From NCBI GenBank assembly GCA_044450785.1, contig JBIOJM010000479.1:1-5871 (forward strand): DNA of 5,871 bases. The letters are read 5' to 3'. This DNA is from JBIOJM01 sp044450785. GTDB lineage: Bacteria > Planctomycetota > Planctomycetia > Isosphaerales > Isosphaeraceae. Made by a program: the position numbers and the translations under genes. This document shows, one piece after another, positions 1 through 5,247 of this stretch; the stretch's first letter is position 1, and each line of letters opens with the position of its first letter. The notes beneath the pieces are model-generated. The model was not told the origin of the DNA, did not search any database, and saw only the letters and a program-made list of their open reading frames with translations.

Positions 1-27
1 GGCCCCCCCTTCGCAAGGGGGGAAAAA
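1..27 (+). repeat. C-run/G-run palindromic repeat, copy 1 (cut by window edge)
   Basis: Seven C (3-9), the heptamer TTCGCAA (10-16), six G (17-22) and five A (23-27) form a near-perfect hairpin with loop CGC. The arrangement and central heptamer are identical to the copy at 1458-1485, about 1.45 kb downstream, so this is a dispersed repeat rather than chance. The left part of the unit seen in the other copy (a second C run) would lie outside the window. The A run follows the stem on the + strand, so it does not look like an intrinsic terminator in either direction. Function is unknown; it resembles REP-type intergenic palindromes. Confidence 0.7.
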
Positions 28-490
28 CACCTCTGCCCCGCCCGCTCGGCGCAACAGAAGAGTCTGTGGATCTGGGCTCGATCCGGCCCGGTCAAGCCCA
101 ACTTTGCGTCAGCCCACCCTCGGGCTGCCTCTCGTATTCCCTGCGGAATAGCGTGGAACCGCTTGTCAGCGTTCTTCCACCACCGACCTGCCTGCGCCGT
201 TTTCAGACCGAGTAAACGGGCGGGTTCGACTTGACCCATCTCCAGCTTCGGCGCAGAATGCCGCGACTCGCCATCCGGCGCGGGGAATCTAGCCGGGCCA
301 ACAGGGCTCCGCCTCCAGATCTTGGCCACCCGGCGGCTGGGAGATTCACGCCGCGGGTGAATCCGGATGAGGAGGGGTGCACACCTCGAGGGAAATCCGA
401 CCGGCCAGGCCGGTTGATCTCTTCTTCGCGTCGTCGCCGCGGAGTCGACTCAGGGCTCCGACATCAGCACACATTGGTCCGCCACGGTAG
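28..490. other. Noncoding stretch upstream of ompH
   Basis: I see no convincing gene on either strand. The ompH frame stays open back to a TTG at 231, but the translation there is arginine/proline-rich, has no ribosome binding site and precedes the real signal peptide. Small hairpins are visible: TATTCC/GGAATA (135-140/145-150), CCGTTT/AAACGG (197-202/214-219) and ACCGG/CCGGT (400-404/410-414). The last is followed by a pyrimidine-rich stretch without a clean T run. The region probably carries the ompH leader and promoter. Confidence 0.5.
231..259 (+). promoter_or_regulatory. Candidate sigma70-type promoter upstream of ompH
   Basis: TTGACC (231-236, five of six matches to the -35 consensus) is separated by 17 bases from CAGAAT (254-259, four of six matches to the -10 consensus). 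It would leave a leader of about 240 bases before the ompH start. Single box pairs like this occur by chance, and planctomycete promoters are poorly defined, so this is only a candidate. Confidence 0.25.
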
Positions 491-498
491 AAAAGGAG
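491..498 (+). promoter_or_regulatory. Ribosome binding site deciding the ompH start
   Basis: AAAAGGAG lies eight bases before the ATG at 507. It is the only good Shine-Dalgarno in the open frame and sits directly ahead of the codons for the signal peptide, which rules out the 92-codon upstream extension. Confidence 0.75.
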
Positions 499-506
499 TT
501 GTACCG

Positions 507-1232
507 ATGGTTCTTTCGACTCGTGGGATCTTGGCGATCGGGCTCGGCGTGACAGGGCTGGCATTCCTGGTCGGCCCGTCGCTCGGTCAACTACAGGATG
601 GGACGGTCCGCAAAGCCGCGGGCCAGACGGCTGGGGCCATGCCACCGGCTGCGATCGCACCCGTCATCGGCACGATCGACATCGACAGCGTCTTCAAGAA
701 TTACGAGAAATTCAAGGTTGCGAGCAAGGATTTCAACACGGCGATGCTGGCCAGGAAGAATGAGTTGATGAAGCTCATGTCCGAGGCGCAGGAAGAAGCC
801 CAGATGCTGCAGAAGCTGAGGCCCGGCACCGAAGATTTCACGAAGCATGAAAATCGCGTGACCGAGTTGAAGGCGCGGCATGAGGCGGGGCGCGAGCAGG
901 CCCAGCGTGAGTTTGCACTTCGTGACGCCGAGAATGTCGCAACCATCTACAAGGAAGTCCAGGCGATGGTGGTGAGGATCGCCCATTGGCGGAAGATGAA
1001 CTACGTCGTCAAAATCTCGAACCAGCCGATCGCGGGGACCGATCCCAACTCGGTGATGAACGCGATTCAGAACACCATTGTGTACGCCGATCCGGCCAAC
1101 GATATCACGAACGACGTGATCTACAACCTGAATCGCGTGTACACTGCCACGTCTGGGCCCGCGCCCAAGACCACGAATGGGGCCGCGCCCGCCAGCCGGC
1201 CGGCCAACCCCGCCCAGTCGGGCGGTAACTGA
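507..1232 (+). CDS. ompH: OmpH/Skp family periplasmic chaperone
   Basis: Predicted 241-residue exported protein of the OmpH/Skp family, whose members hold unfolded outer-membrane proteins in the periplasm and hand them to the BAM machinery. Residues 1-27 form a signal peptide: short basic start (STRG), hydrophobic core (ILAIGLGVTGLAFLVG) and a likely signal peptidase I site after SLG. There is no lipobox cysteine. The OmpH core spans about 54-212. It opens with a beta strand (IGTIDIDSVFKNYEKF), continues as a long charged helix that should form the coiled-coil arms (about 66-150) and closes with the family hallmark YADPANDITNDVIYNLNRVY. A Pro/Ala/Gly-rich tail (215-241) is low complexity. The ATG at 507 is chosen for its ribosome binding site and signal peptide. 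In proteobacteria skp sits beside lpxD-fabZ-lpxA, so proximity to lpx genes supports the call. A 447-base spacer with repeats separates it from lpxC-fabZ, so separate transcription is possible. Confidence 0.88.
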   Translation: MVLSTRGILAIGLGVTGLAFLVGPSLGQLQDGTVRKAAGQTAGAMPPAAIAPVIGTIDIDSVFKNYEKFKVASKDFNTAMLARKNELMKLMSEAQEEAQMLQKLRPGTEDFTKHENRVTELKARHEAGREQAQREFALRDAENVATIYKEVQAMVVRIAHWRKMNYVVKISNQPIAGTDPNSVMNAIQNTIVYADPANDITNDVIYNLNRVYTATSGPAPKTTNGAAPASRPANPAQSGGN

Positions 1233-1274
1233 CCCGTCCTGGTTGCTCAGAGAGGGTCGGCGATCGGCACCCTT

Positions 1275-1297
1275 CCAGCGGGTCCAGGACCGGCTGG
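1275..1297. repeat. Inverted repeat 42 bases after the ompH stop
   Basis: A 23-base, almost perfectly symmetrical element centred on A1286: outer arms CCAGC (1275-1279) and GCTGG (1293-1297), inner arms GGTCC (1281-1285) and GGACC (1287-1291), with one G-G mismatch (1280/1292). As RNA it folds into an eight-pair stem with a five-base loop. No T run follows, so it is not a standard intrinsic terminator. It could be a U-less terminator or 3' stabilising hairpin for ompH mRNA, or a protein-binding palindrome. Confidence 0.45.
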
Positions 1298-1440
1298 CAG
1301 GGGGGTCGGCTCCGTCTATGGGAAGGTCGTCCTTGGTGAGAGGCCATGAACGAGTTCTCTAACCGCGAAAGCGATACAGCCAAGCGCCGGCAGCTCCGCA
1401 AGTGGAGAGAACATGGGAAGTCCTTGTGGCTGATCGTGCA

Positions 1441-1485
1441 GGGACCACCCCCCCTGACCCCCCCTTCGCAAGGGGGGGAAAAAAA
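1441..1485 (+). repeat. C-run/G-run palindromic repeat, copy 2 (complete)
   Basis: The most complete unit in the window: GGGACCA, seven C (1448-1454), TGA, seven C (1458-1464), TTCGCAA (1465-1471), seven G (1472-1478), seven A (1479-1485). C run, heptamer and G run make a perfect nine-pair hairpin with loop CGC. It shares its core with copy 1 at the window start and its leading GGAC-Y-ACCCCCC with the inverted copy at 1538-1578. It lies wholly between genes, as REP/BIME-type elements do. No transposase is visible in the window. Confidence 0.75.
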
Positions 1486-1491
1486 CGAGGG

Positions 1492-1511
1492 CCGGCCTTC
1501 GCAAGGAGGGG
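1492..1511 (+). repeat. Degenerate palindromic repeat, copy 3
   Basis: CCGGCCTTCGCAAGGAGGGG keeps the central TTCGCAA heptamer with CC/GG flanks (core palindrome 1496-1506). The long C and G runs of the neighbouring copy are broken by substitutions. It sits between the two better-preserved copies and looks like a decayed member of the same family. Confidence 0.55.
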
Positions 1512-1537
1512 AGAAGCCGCGCACCGAAATCGGGACG

Positions 1538-1578
1538 ATTCCCCCCTATCGGAGGGGGGATAAGAGGGGGGTAGTCCT
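1538..1578 (-). repeat. C-run/G-run palindromic repeat, copy 4 (inverted)
   Basis: Read on the - strand the unit is GGACTA, six C, a six-base spacer, six C, heptamer TCCGATA, six G, then AAT. This has the same plan as copy 2, with the same GGAC-Y-ACCCCCC opening, but the opposite orientation. On the + strand the hairpin arms are 1541-1547 and 1553-1559 with loop ATCGG. Together with copies 2 and 3 it forms a mosaic of inverted palindromes directly ahead of lpxC-fabZ. Confidence 0.65.
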
Positions 1579-1667
1579 CGATGAACGCGCAGCTTGTGCA
1601 AGACCAACTTTTCATCACCCCAGGCTCGCCCTCCGGGAATTGTGTGAGGCCAATCAGGGATGCCATG

Positions 1668-1673
1668 AAGGGG
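1668..1673 (+). promoter_or_regulatory. Ribosome binding site supporting the lpxC start at 1680
   Basis: AAGGGG lies six bases before the ATG at 1680. The alternative ATG at 1581 is preceded only by repeat-derived G runs, and the ATG at 1665 has no matching site. Confidence 0.5.
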
Positions 1674-1679
1674 CAGGGA

Positions 1680-3050
1680 ATGCTCAGAGCCACGCGTCCG
1701 GAACGCACGCTTGCCCACACTGCGGAGGTGCGTGGGTTCGGGCTTTTCCACGGGGCGGACGTGACGCTTCGATTCCTCCCGGCCGACCCCGGGACGGGGA
1801 TCGTTTTCGTGCGGACCGACCTGCCCGATCGACCGGCGGTACCCGCCCGAGTCGACCGAGTCGTCCCCTCAGAGCGGCGCACCACGATCGGACAGGGCGC
1901 GGCGACCGTCGAGATGATCGAGCACGTGATGGCCGCCCTGGCCGGCCTGCGGATCGACAACTGCGTTGTCGAGATCGACGCGGGCGAATGTCCCGGCTGC
2001 GACGGGTCGAGCCGGACCTTCGTCCTTGCCCTGGACCGAGCCGGCACCATCGAGCAGCATCGGATGCGGCCGACCCTGGTGCTCGAACGGTCGGTGAGCG
2101 TACGCGATGGGGACGCCGTGCTGGCGGCCGTCCCCGGTGCTCCCGGACGGTTGACGCTCGCTTATCACCTCGATTATGGCCGGAATGCGCCGATCGCCGC
2201 CCAAAGCTTCTGTCTCGGGTTGTCACCGGATTCGTTCCGAGACGAGCTGGCCGCCAGCCGCACCTTTCTGCTGGAGCCCGAGGCCGAGGCCCTCCGCGCC
2301 GCCGGCATTGGACTTCGGACCACGGCTGCCGACCTCCTGATCTTCGGCCGCGACGGCGTGATCGGCAATACGATGCGATACCAGGACGAATGCGTGCGGC
2401 ACAAGATCCTCGACATGCTCGGCGACCTGGCCCTGCTGGGCTTCGACCTCCACGGGTTCGTCGTCGCGCACCGTTCCGGGCACCAGACCAACCATGCCCT
2501 GGCACGCCGGTTGTTCCAGCACGCCTCCCGATCGACCAGCAACCGCGCCTCGACGGGCGCGATCGGGGAGGACGGTCCGCTCGACATCCAGGGGATCATG
2601 AACCTGCTGCCGCATCGCTACCCGTTCCTGCTGGTTGACAGGGTGCTCGAGCTCGTGCCGGGCCGCCGTGCGGTGGCCATCAAGAACGTGAGCGTCAATG
2701 AGCCGTTCTTCGCAGGCCACTGGCCGGGCCTGCCGATCATGCCGGGCGTCCTGATCGTCGAGGCCATCGCTCAAGCCGCCGGCGTCCTCGTGGCCGCCAG
2801 TGTCGAGCGGCAGCCAGGCAAGGTGGCGGTGATCGCCTCCATTGACGGAGTCAAGCTCCGCCGGCCGGTCGTACCCGGCGATCAGCTCCGATTGGAAGTT
2901 TTCGGCCATCGGTTCAAGGCCAACACGGCCAGTGTTTCGGGCCGGGCCAGGGTGGGCGACGCCCTGGCCGCGGAGGCGAAACTGAAGTTCGTGACGGTGG
3001 ACGCCGACCGTTCAGCCGGATTGGTGAACCACGTCGAGATCGCGCCCTAG
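1680..3050 (+). CDS. lpxC-fabZ: Bifunctional LpxC deacetylase / FabZ dehydratase fusion
   Basis: A 456-residue cytosolic fusion. Residues 1-280 are LpxC, the zinc UDP-3-O-acyl-GlcNAc deacetylase that commits the cell to lipid A. The LpxC motif IEHVMAALAGLRIDN carries the zinc ligand H82 (E. coli H79); RHKILDMLGDL supplies zinc ligands H241 and D245; SGHQTNH supplies the general acid H268. After a 20-residue polar linker, residues 301-445 are FabZ, which dehydrates (3R)-hydroxyacyl-ACP. LLPHRYPFLLVDRV is followed by FFAGHWPGLPIMPGV with catalytic H347, then E361 in LIVEAIAQ. All key residues of both enzymes are present and the frame is uninterrupted, so both should be active. The ATG at 1680 is preferred for its ribosome binding site and because it aligns with the E. 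coli LpxC start. An in-frame ATG at 1581 would add 33 residues unlike LpxC. Such fusions are known in Bacteroidetes. lpxA follows after 75 bases. Confidence 0.93.
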   Translation: MLRATRPERTLAHTAEVRGFGLFHGADVTLRFLPADPGTGIVFVRTDLPDRPAVPARVDRVVPSERRTTIGQGAATVEMIEHVMAALAGLRIDNCVVEIDAGECPGCDGSSRTFVLALDRAGTIEQHRMRPTLVLERSVSVRDGDAVLAAVPGAPGRLTLAYHLDYGRNAPIAAQSFCLGLSPDSFRDELAASRTFLLEPEAEALRAAGIGLRTTAADLLIFGRDGVIGNTMRYQDECVRHKILDMLGDLALLGFDLHGFVVAHRSGHQTNHALARRLFQHASRSTSNRASTGAIGEDGPLDIQGIMNLLPHRYPFLLVDRVLELVPGRRAVAIKNVSVNEPFFAGHWPGLPIMPGVLIVEAIAQAAGVLVAASVERQPGKVAVIASIDGVKLRRPVVPGDQLRLEVFGHRFKANTASVSGRARVGDALAAEAKLKFVTVDADRSAGLVNHVEIAP

Positions 3051-3108
3051 CAGGTTGGATGAGCGCGATTGCCGCGCGGATACGTCGCTTCTTGCTGATT
3101 TCTCGGTC

Positions 3109-3125
3109 GAGAGGAACATTCTCTC
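3109..3125 (+). promoter_or_regulatory. Hairpin covering the lpxA ribosome binding site
   Basis: GAGAG (3109-3113) pairs perfectly with CTCTC (3121-3125), extended by G3114-T3120 and A3115-T3119, leaving loop ACA. The stem contains the whole Shine-Dalgarno GAGGA (3111-3115) and ends on the base before the ATG at 3126. Upstream TCTC (3101-3104) can instead pair with GAGA (3109-3112), giving a mutually exclusive fold. The pairing is seen in the sequence; a role in limiting lpxA translation is inference. Confidence 0.4.
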
Positions 3126-3932
3126 ATGGCCACTCTCATTGCTGACACGGCGTGCATTGATCCTCGTGCGGAGCTCGACGACGACGTGGAAGTCGGGCCT
3201 TATTGCGTCGTCGGGCCGGACGTGAAGATCGGCCGCGGCACTCGCCTGATCGCCCACGCCTGCGTCCAGGGCTCGACGACGCTCGGCGAGCGGAACGTCG
3301 TTCATCCCTTCGCGGTGATCGGCGGCGAACCCCAGGACGTGTCGTTCCGCGGCAGCCCGACTCGCGTCGAGATCGGCGACGTCAACATCATCCGCGAAGG
3401 TGTGTCGATCCACCGCGGCAGCGAGAAAGAGCAAGGGCTCACACGGATCGGGTCGAACAACCTGCTGATGGTGAACGTTCACGTCGCTCACGACTGCGTG
3501 CTCGACGACAAGATCATCATTGCCAACAACACGATCCTGGGTGGTCACGGTCATGTCGAGTCTTACGTGACAATTTCGGGTGGAGTGGGCATCCATCCGT
3601 TCGTCACCATCGGCTCCTATGGTTACGTGGGGGCCTTGTCGCGGATCTACCACGACGTGCCGCGATTCATGATCGTCGACGGCAACCCCTCAAAGGTTCG
3701 CTGCATCAACGTGGTCGGTCTGAAACGGCACGGAATCAGCGCCGAAGCCATCACCGGCTTGCACGAGGCGCACCGGCTCATCTACCGCGCGCGGATGACC
3801 GCCGGTCATGCCGCCGAGATCCTCGAGTCGCACGGTCACCTCTGCACGGAGGTGCGCAGTCTGCTGGAGTTCATCGATTCCCAGCAGCTTGGCAAGCACG
3901 GCCGCGCGCGGGAACGTTGGAGGGCGTCATGA
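3126..3932 (+). CDS. lpxA: LpxA, acyl-ACP--UDP-N-acetylglucosamine O-acyltransferase
   Basis: A 268-residue cytosolic enzyme catalysing the first step of lipid A synthesis, transfer of a 3-hydroxyacyl chain from ACP to the 3 position of UDP-GlcNAc. Residues 1-190 are left-handed beta-helix hexapeptide repeats (e.g. VEVGPY, VKIGRG, VTIGSY), followed by a helical C-terminal domain starting near GLKRHGISAEAI. The catalytic histidine is H122 in NVHVAHDC (E. coli H125). H96, H119, H141 and H157 match E. coli H99, H122, H144 and H160, and Q70 in PQDVSF matches Q73. The usual length (262 in E. coli) is kept. Two E. coli acyl-pocket positions differ: the chain-length ruler G173 is A170 here and H191 is P188. 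The start has GAGGA ten bases upstream and a normal LpxA N terminus. It follows lpxC-fabZ and overlaps the oxidoreductase by four bases, so it is probably in one operon with them. Confidence 0.95.
   Translation: MATLIADTACIDPRAELDDDVEVGPYCVVGPDVKIGRGTRLIAHACVQGSTTLGERNVVHPFAVIGGEPQDVSFRGSPTRVEIGDVNIIREGVSIHRGSEKEQGLTRIGSNNLLMVNVHVAHDCVLDDKIIIANNTILGGHGHVESYVTISGGVGIHPFVTIGSYGYVGALSRIYHDVPRFMIVDGNPSKVRCINVVGLKRHGISAEAITGLHEAHRLIYRARMTAGHAAEILESHGHLCTEVRSLLEFIDSQQLGKHGRARERWRAS
3919..3924 (+). promoter_or_regulatory. Ribosome binding site of the oxidoreductase, inside lpxA
   Basis: GGAGGG lies within the last codons of lpxA, four bases before the ATG at 3929. The start and the lpxA stop share ATGA (3929-3932), the classic layout for translational coupling. 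Confidence 0.7.
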
Positions 3933-5062
3933 CACGGTTGAGAGTCGCCGTCGTGGGTGTGGGCCACCTCGGGCAGCACCATGCCCGCATTCTGGCGGCG
4001 ATGCCCGGCGTCGAACTCGTGGCGGTCGTCGATGCCCGGCCCGAGCAAGCCAAGTCCGTGGCCGCGAAGTGCGGCACCGTCGCCCTGCACGAGTACCGGC
4101 CCCTGCTGGAATCGGTCGACGCCGTGACGATCGCCGTGCCCACCCGCTTGCACCGGGAAGTCGCCGGAGCGTTCCTGAAGCGGGGAATCGCCACCCTGGT
4201 CGAGAAGCCCATGGCCGGTACGGCGGCCGAGTCGGAAGAGCTGGTGGAACTGGCGCGAGCCACCGGCGCGCTCTTGCAAGTCGGCATGGTCGAGCGGTTC
4301 AATCCGGCGCTCCGGGCCCTCGACCAGTTGCCGATCCGTCCCAGATACATCAGTGCCGAGCGGCTCTCGACCTATACGTTCCGATCGACCGACATCGGCG
4401 TCGTGCTCGACCTGATGATTCATGACCTCGATCTCTTGCTCTCGCTGATCGACGCGCCGGTGCGGTCGGTCGCGGCGGTGGGCCTCTGCCTCTTCGGTGA
4501 GCATGAGGACGTCGCCAACGCCCGGATCGAGTTCCAGGATGGCAGCGTGGCGAACCTGACGGCCAGCCGGGCCAGTTACACGCCCACTCGCAAGATGCGC
4601 ATCTGGGGCGCGGAGGGGTATGCCTCGCTCGACTTCTCCGCCAGGCAGGCCACGCTCATCCGCCCCTCCGAGCAATTGAAAAGCGGCCGGCTCGACCTCG
4701 AAGGGGTCGACCTGAGCCAGCCGGCCGCCGTCAGGGAGCACCTTTTCGGCAAGGTCTTGCGCGTCGATCGCGCTGGAGCCGAGCCTGCCGAGCCACTCGC
4801 CCTGGAGCTCGACCTGGAGCTCGACAACTTCGTCGACGCGGCGCGGGGTTTGTCGCCTCCCAAGGTCAGCGGCGAGGACGCCCTGCGCGCCGTCAAGCTG
4901 GCCGACCAGGTGCTCCGCAGCCTGGAAGGGCATCGCTGGGATGCCGAGCGCGCCACGGCCGCGCCCCCCGCCGCGATGGCGGAGGGCGCCTCGATCCTGC
5001 AGGGCCCCCACGCATTGCGGCTCAGGAGCTTGCGGCAAGGCTCCCGCTCCCCGAGCCGTTGA
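3929..5062 (+). CDS. Gfo/Idh/MocA family NAD(P)-dependent oxidoreductase, lpxA-coupled
   Basis: A 377-residue cytosolic dehydrogenase. Residues 1-120 are a Rossmann fold: VAVVGVGHLGQHH gives the GxGxxG loop (G10, G12, G15), and D35 at the end of the second strand suggests NAD preference. The family motif VEKPMA carries the catalytic lysine K93. The C-terminal domain (about 125-335) contains DLMIHDLDLLL with the likely catalytic H165. The tail after about 340 is Ala/Arg-rich and probably disordered. The frame is open further upstream inside lpxA, but the ATG at 3929 with GGAGGG fits the family's N terminus. Oxidoreductases of this kind occur in lpx clusters of other Gram-negatives. GnnA, which oxidises the 3 position of UDP-GlcNAc before amination by GnnB, is the characterised example near lpxA (Acidithiobacillus, Leptospira). 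A GnnA-like role is plausible from the four-base coupling, but no GnnB aminotransferase is in the window, and another sugar-nucleotide substrate is possible. Family call is firm; substrate is unknown. Confidence 0.88.
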   Translation: MTRLRVAVVGVGHLGQHHARILAAMPGVELVAVVDARPEQAKSVAAKCGTVALHEYRPLLESVDAVTIAVPTRLHREVAGAFLKRGIATLVEKPMAGTAAESEELVELARATGALLQVGMVERFNPALRALDQLPIRPRYISAERLSTYTFRSTDIGVVLDLMIHDLDLLLSLIDAPVRSVAAVGLCLFGEHEDVANARIEFQDGSVANLTASRASYTPTRKMRIWGAEGYASLDFSARQATLIRPSEQLKSGRLDLEGVDLSQPAAVREHLFGKVLRVDRAGAEPAEPLALELDLELDNFVDAARGLSPPKVSGEDALRAVKLADQVLRSLEGHRWDAERATAAPPAAMAEGASILQGPHALRLRSLRQGSRSPSR

Positions 5063-5093
5063 ACCTCAACCACCGGCCGCCCTCACCCCGCGC

Positions 5094-5123
5094 TTGTCAG
5101 ACCGCCGGGCCATTGAGTAGACT
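5094..5123 (+). promoter_or_regulatory. Candidate promoter for the lysine-rich gene
   Basis: TTGTCA (5094-5099, five of six to the -35 consensus) and TAGACT (5118-5123, four of six to the -10 consensus) are 18 bases apart, in the 185-base gap between the oxidoreductase and the next gene. It would give a leader of about 115 bases. No clear terminator separates it from the upstream gene. Only box similarity supports it. Confidence 0.3.
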
Positions 5124-5247
5124 GATCCCTCCCGCTGGGGATGGCGCCGCGGAGGGTTTCATGGGAGCGGGCGCCTCGAACCCTGTCCATCTCGACGCCG
5201 CGGTCTGAAGCGTCGATTCCGAGTCAAGCGAGAGCAAGGTCAACTCG

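Larger units (their letters stand above)
1233..1679. other. Noncoding spacer between ompH and lpxC-fabZ
   Basis: It holds the inverted repeat at 1275-1297 and the palindrome cluster at 1441-1578. Open frames crossing it translate repeat-derived strings such as PPLTPPSQGGEK and SPPCEGGVRGG, typical artefacts of C/G-run palindromes, and run into lpxC out of frame. Bases 1581-1679 are open in the lpxC frame but encode nothing resembling LpxC. I find no clear promoter. Confidence 0.6.

Noticed and set aside
62..74. DnaA-box-like TGTGGATCT
   Set aside because: A single imperfect match with no cluster, AT-rich unwinding region or replication gene nearby.
214..240. tRNA-like GGTTCGA motif
   Set aside because: The flanking bases do not form a proper T arm of five pairs with a seven-base loop, and no acceptor, D or anticodon stems surround it.
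231..506. N-terminal extension of ompH from a TTG
   Set aside because: The added 92 residues are arginine/proline-rich, lack a ribosome binding site and would bury the signal peptide that starts at 507.
1458..1485. Intrinsic terminator
   Set aside because: The strong GC stem is followed by A rather than T on the + strand. On the - strand the T run comes before the stem, so neither direction fits.
1441..1578. CRISPR array
   Set aside because: The repeats are palindromes of differing length and orientation without uniform spacers, and there are no cas genes.
1346..2638. Long + strand frame of 430 codons
   Set aside because: It begins in the repeat region, translates repeat-derived Pro/Gly strings, then runs out of frame through lpxC-fabZ with arginine-rich sequence. 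The overlapping frame has all LpxC motifs.
3203..3928. Upstream extension of the oxidoreductase inside lpxA
   Set aside because: The translation is low-complexity arginine-rich shadow of lpxA. The coupled ATG at 3929 with GGAGGG gives a normal N terminus.
3836..5038. 400-codon frame on the - strand
   Set aside because: It is antisense to the oxidoreductase, which has clear family motifs. Its translation shows no recognisable domain, and such mirror frames are common in high-GC DNA.
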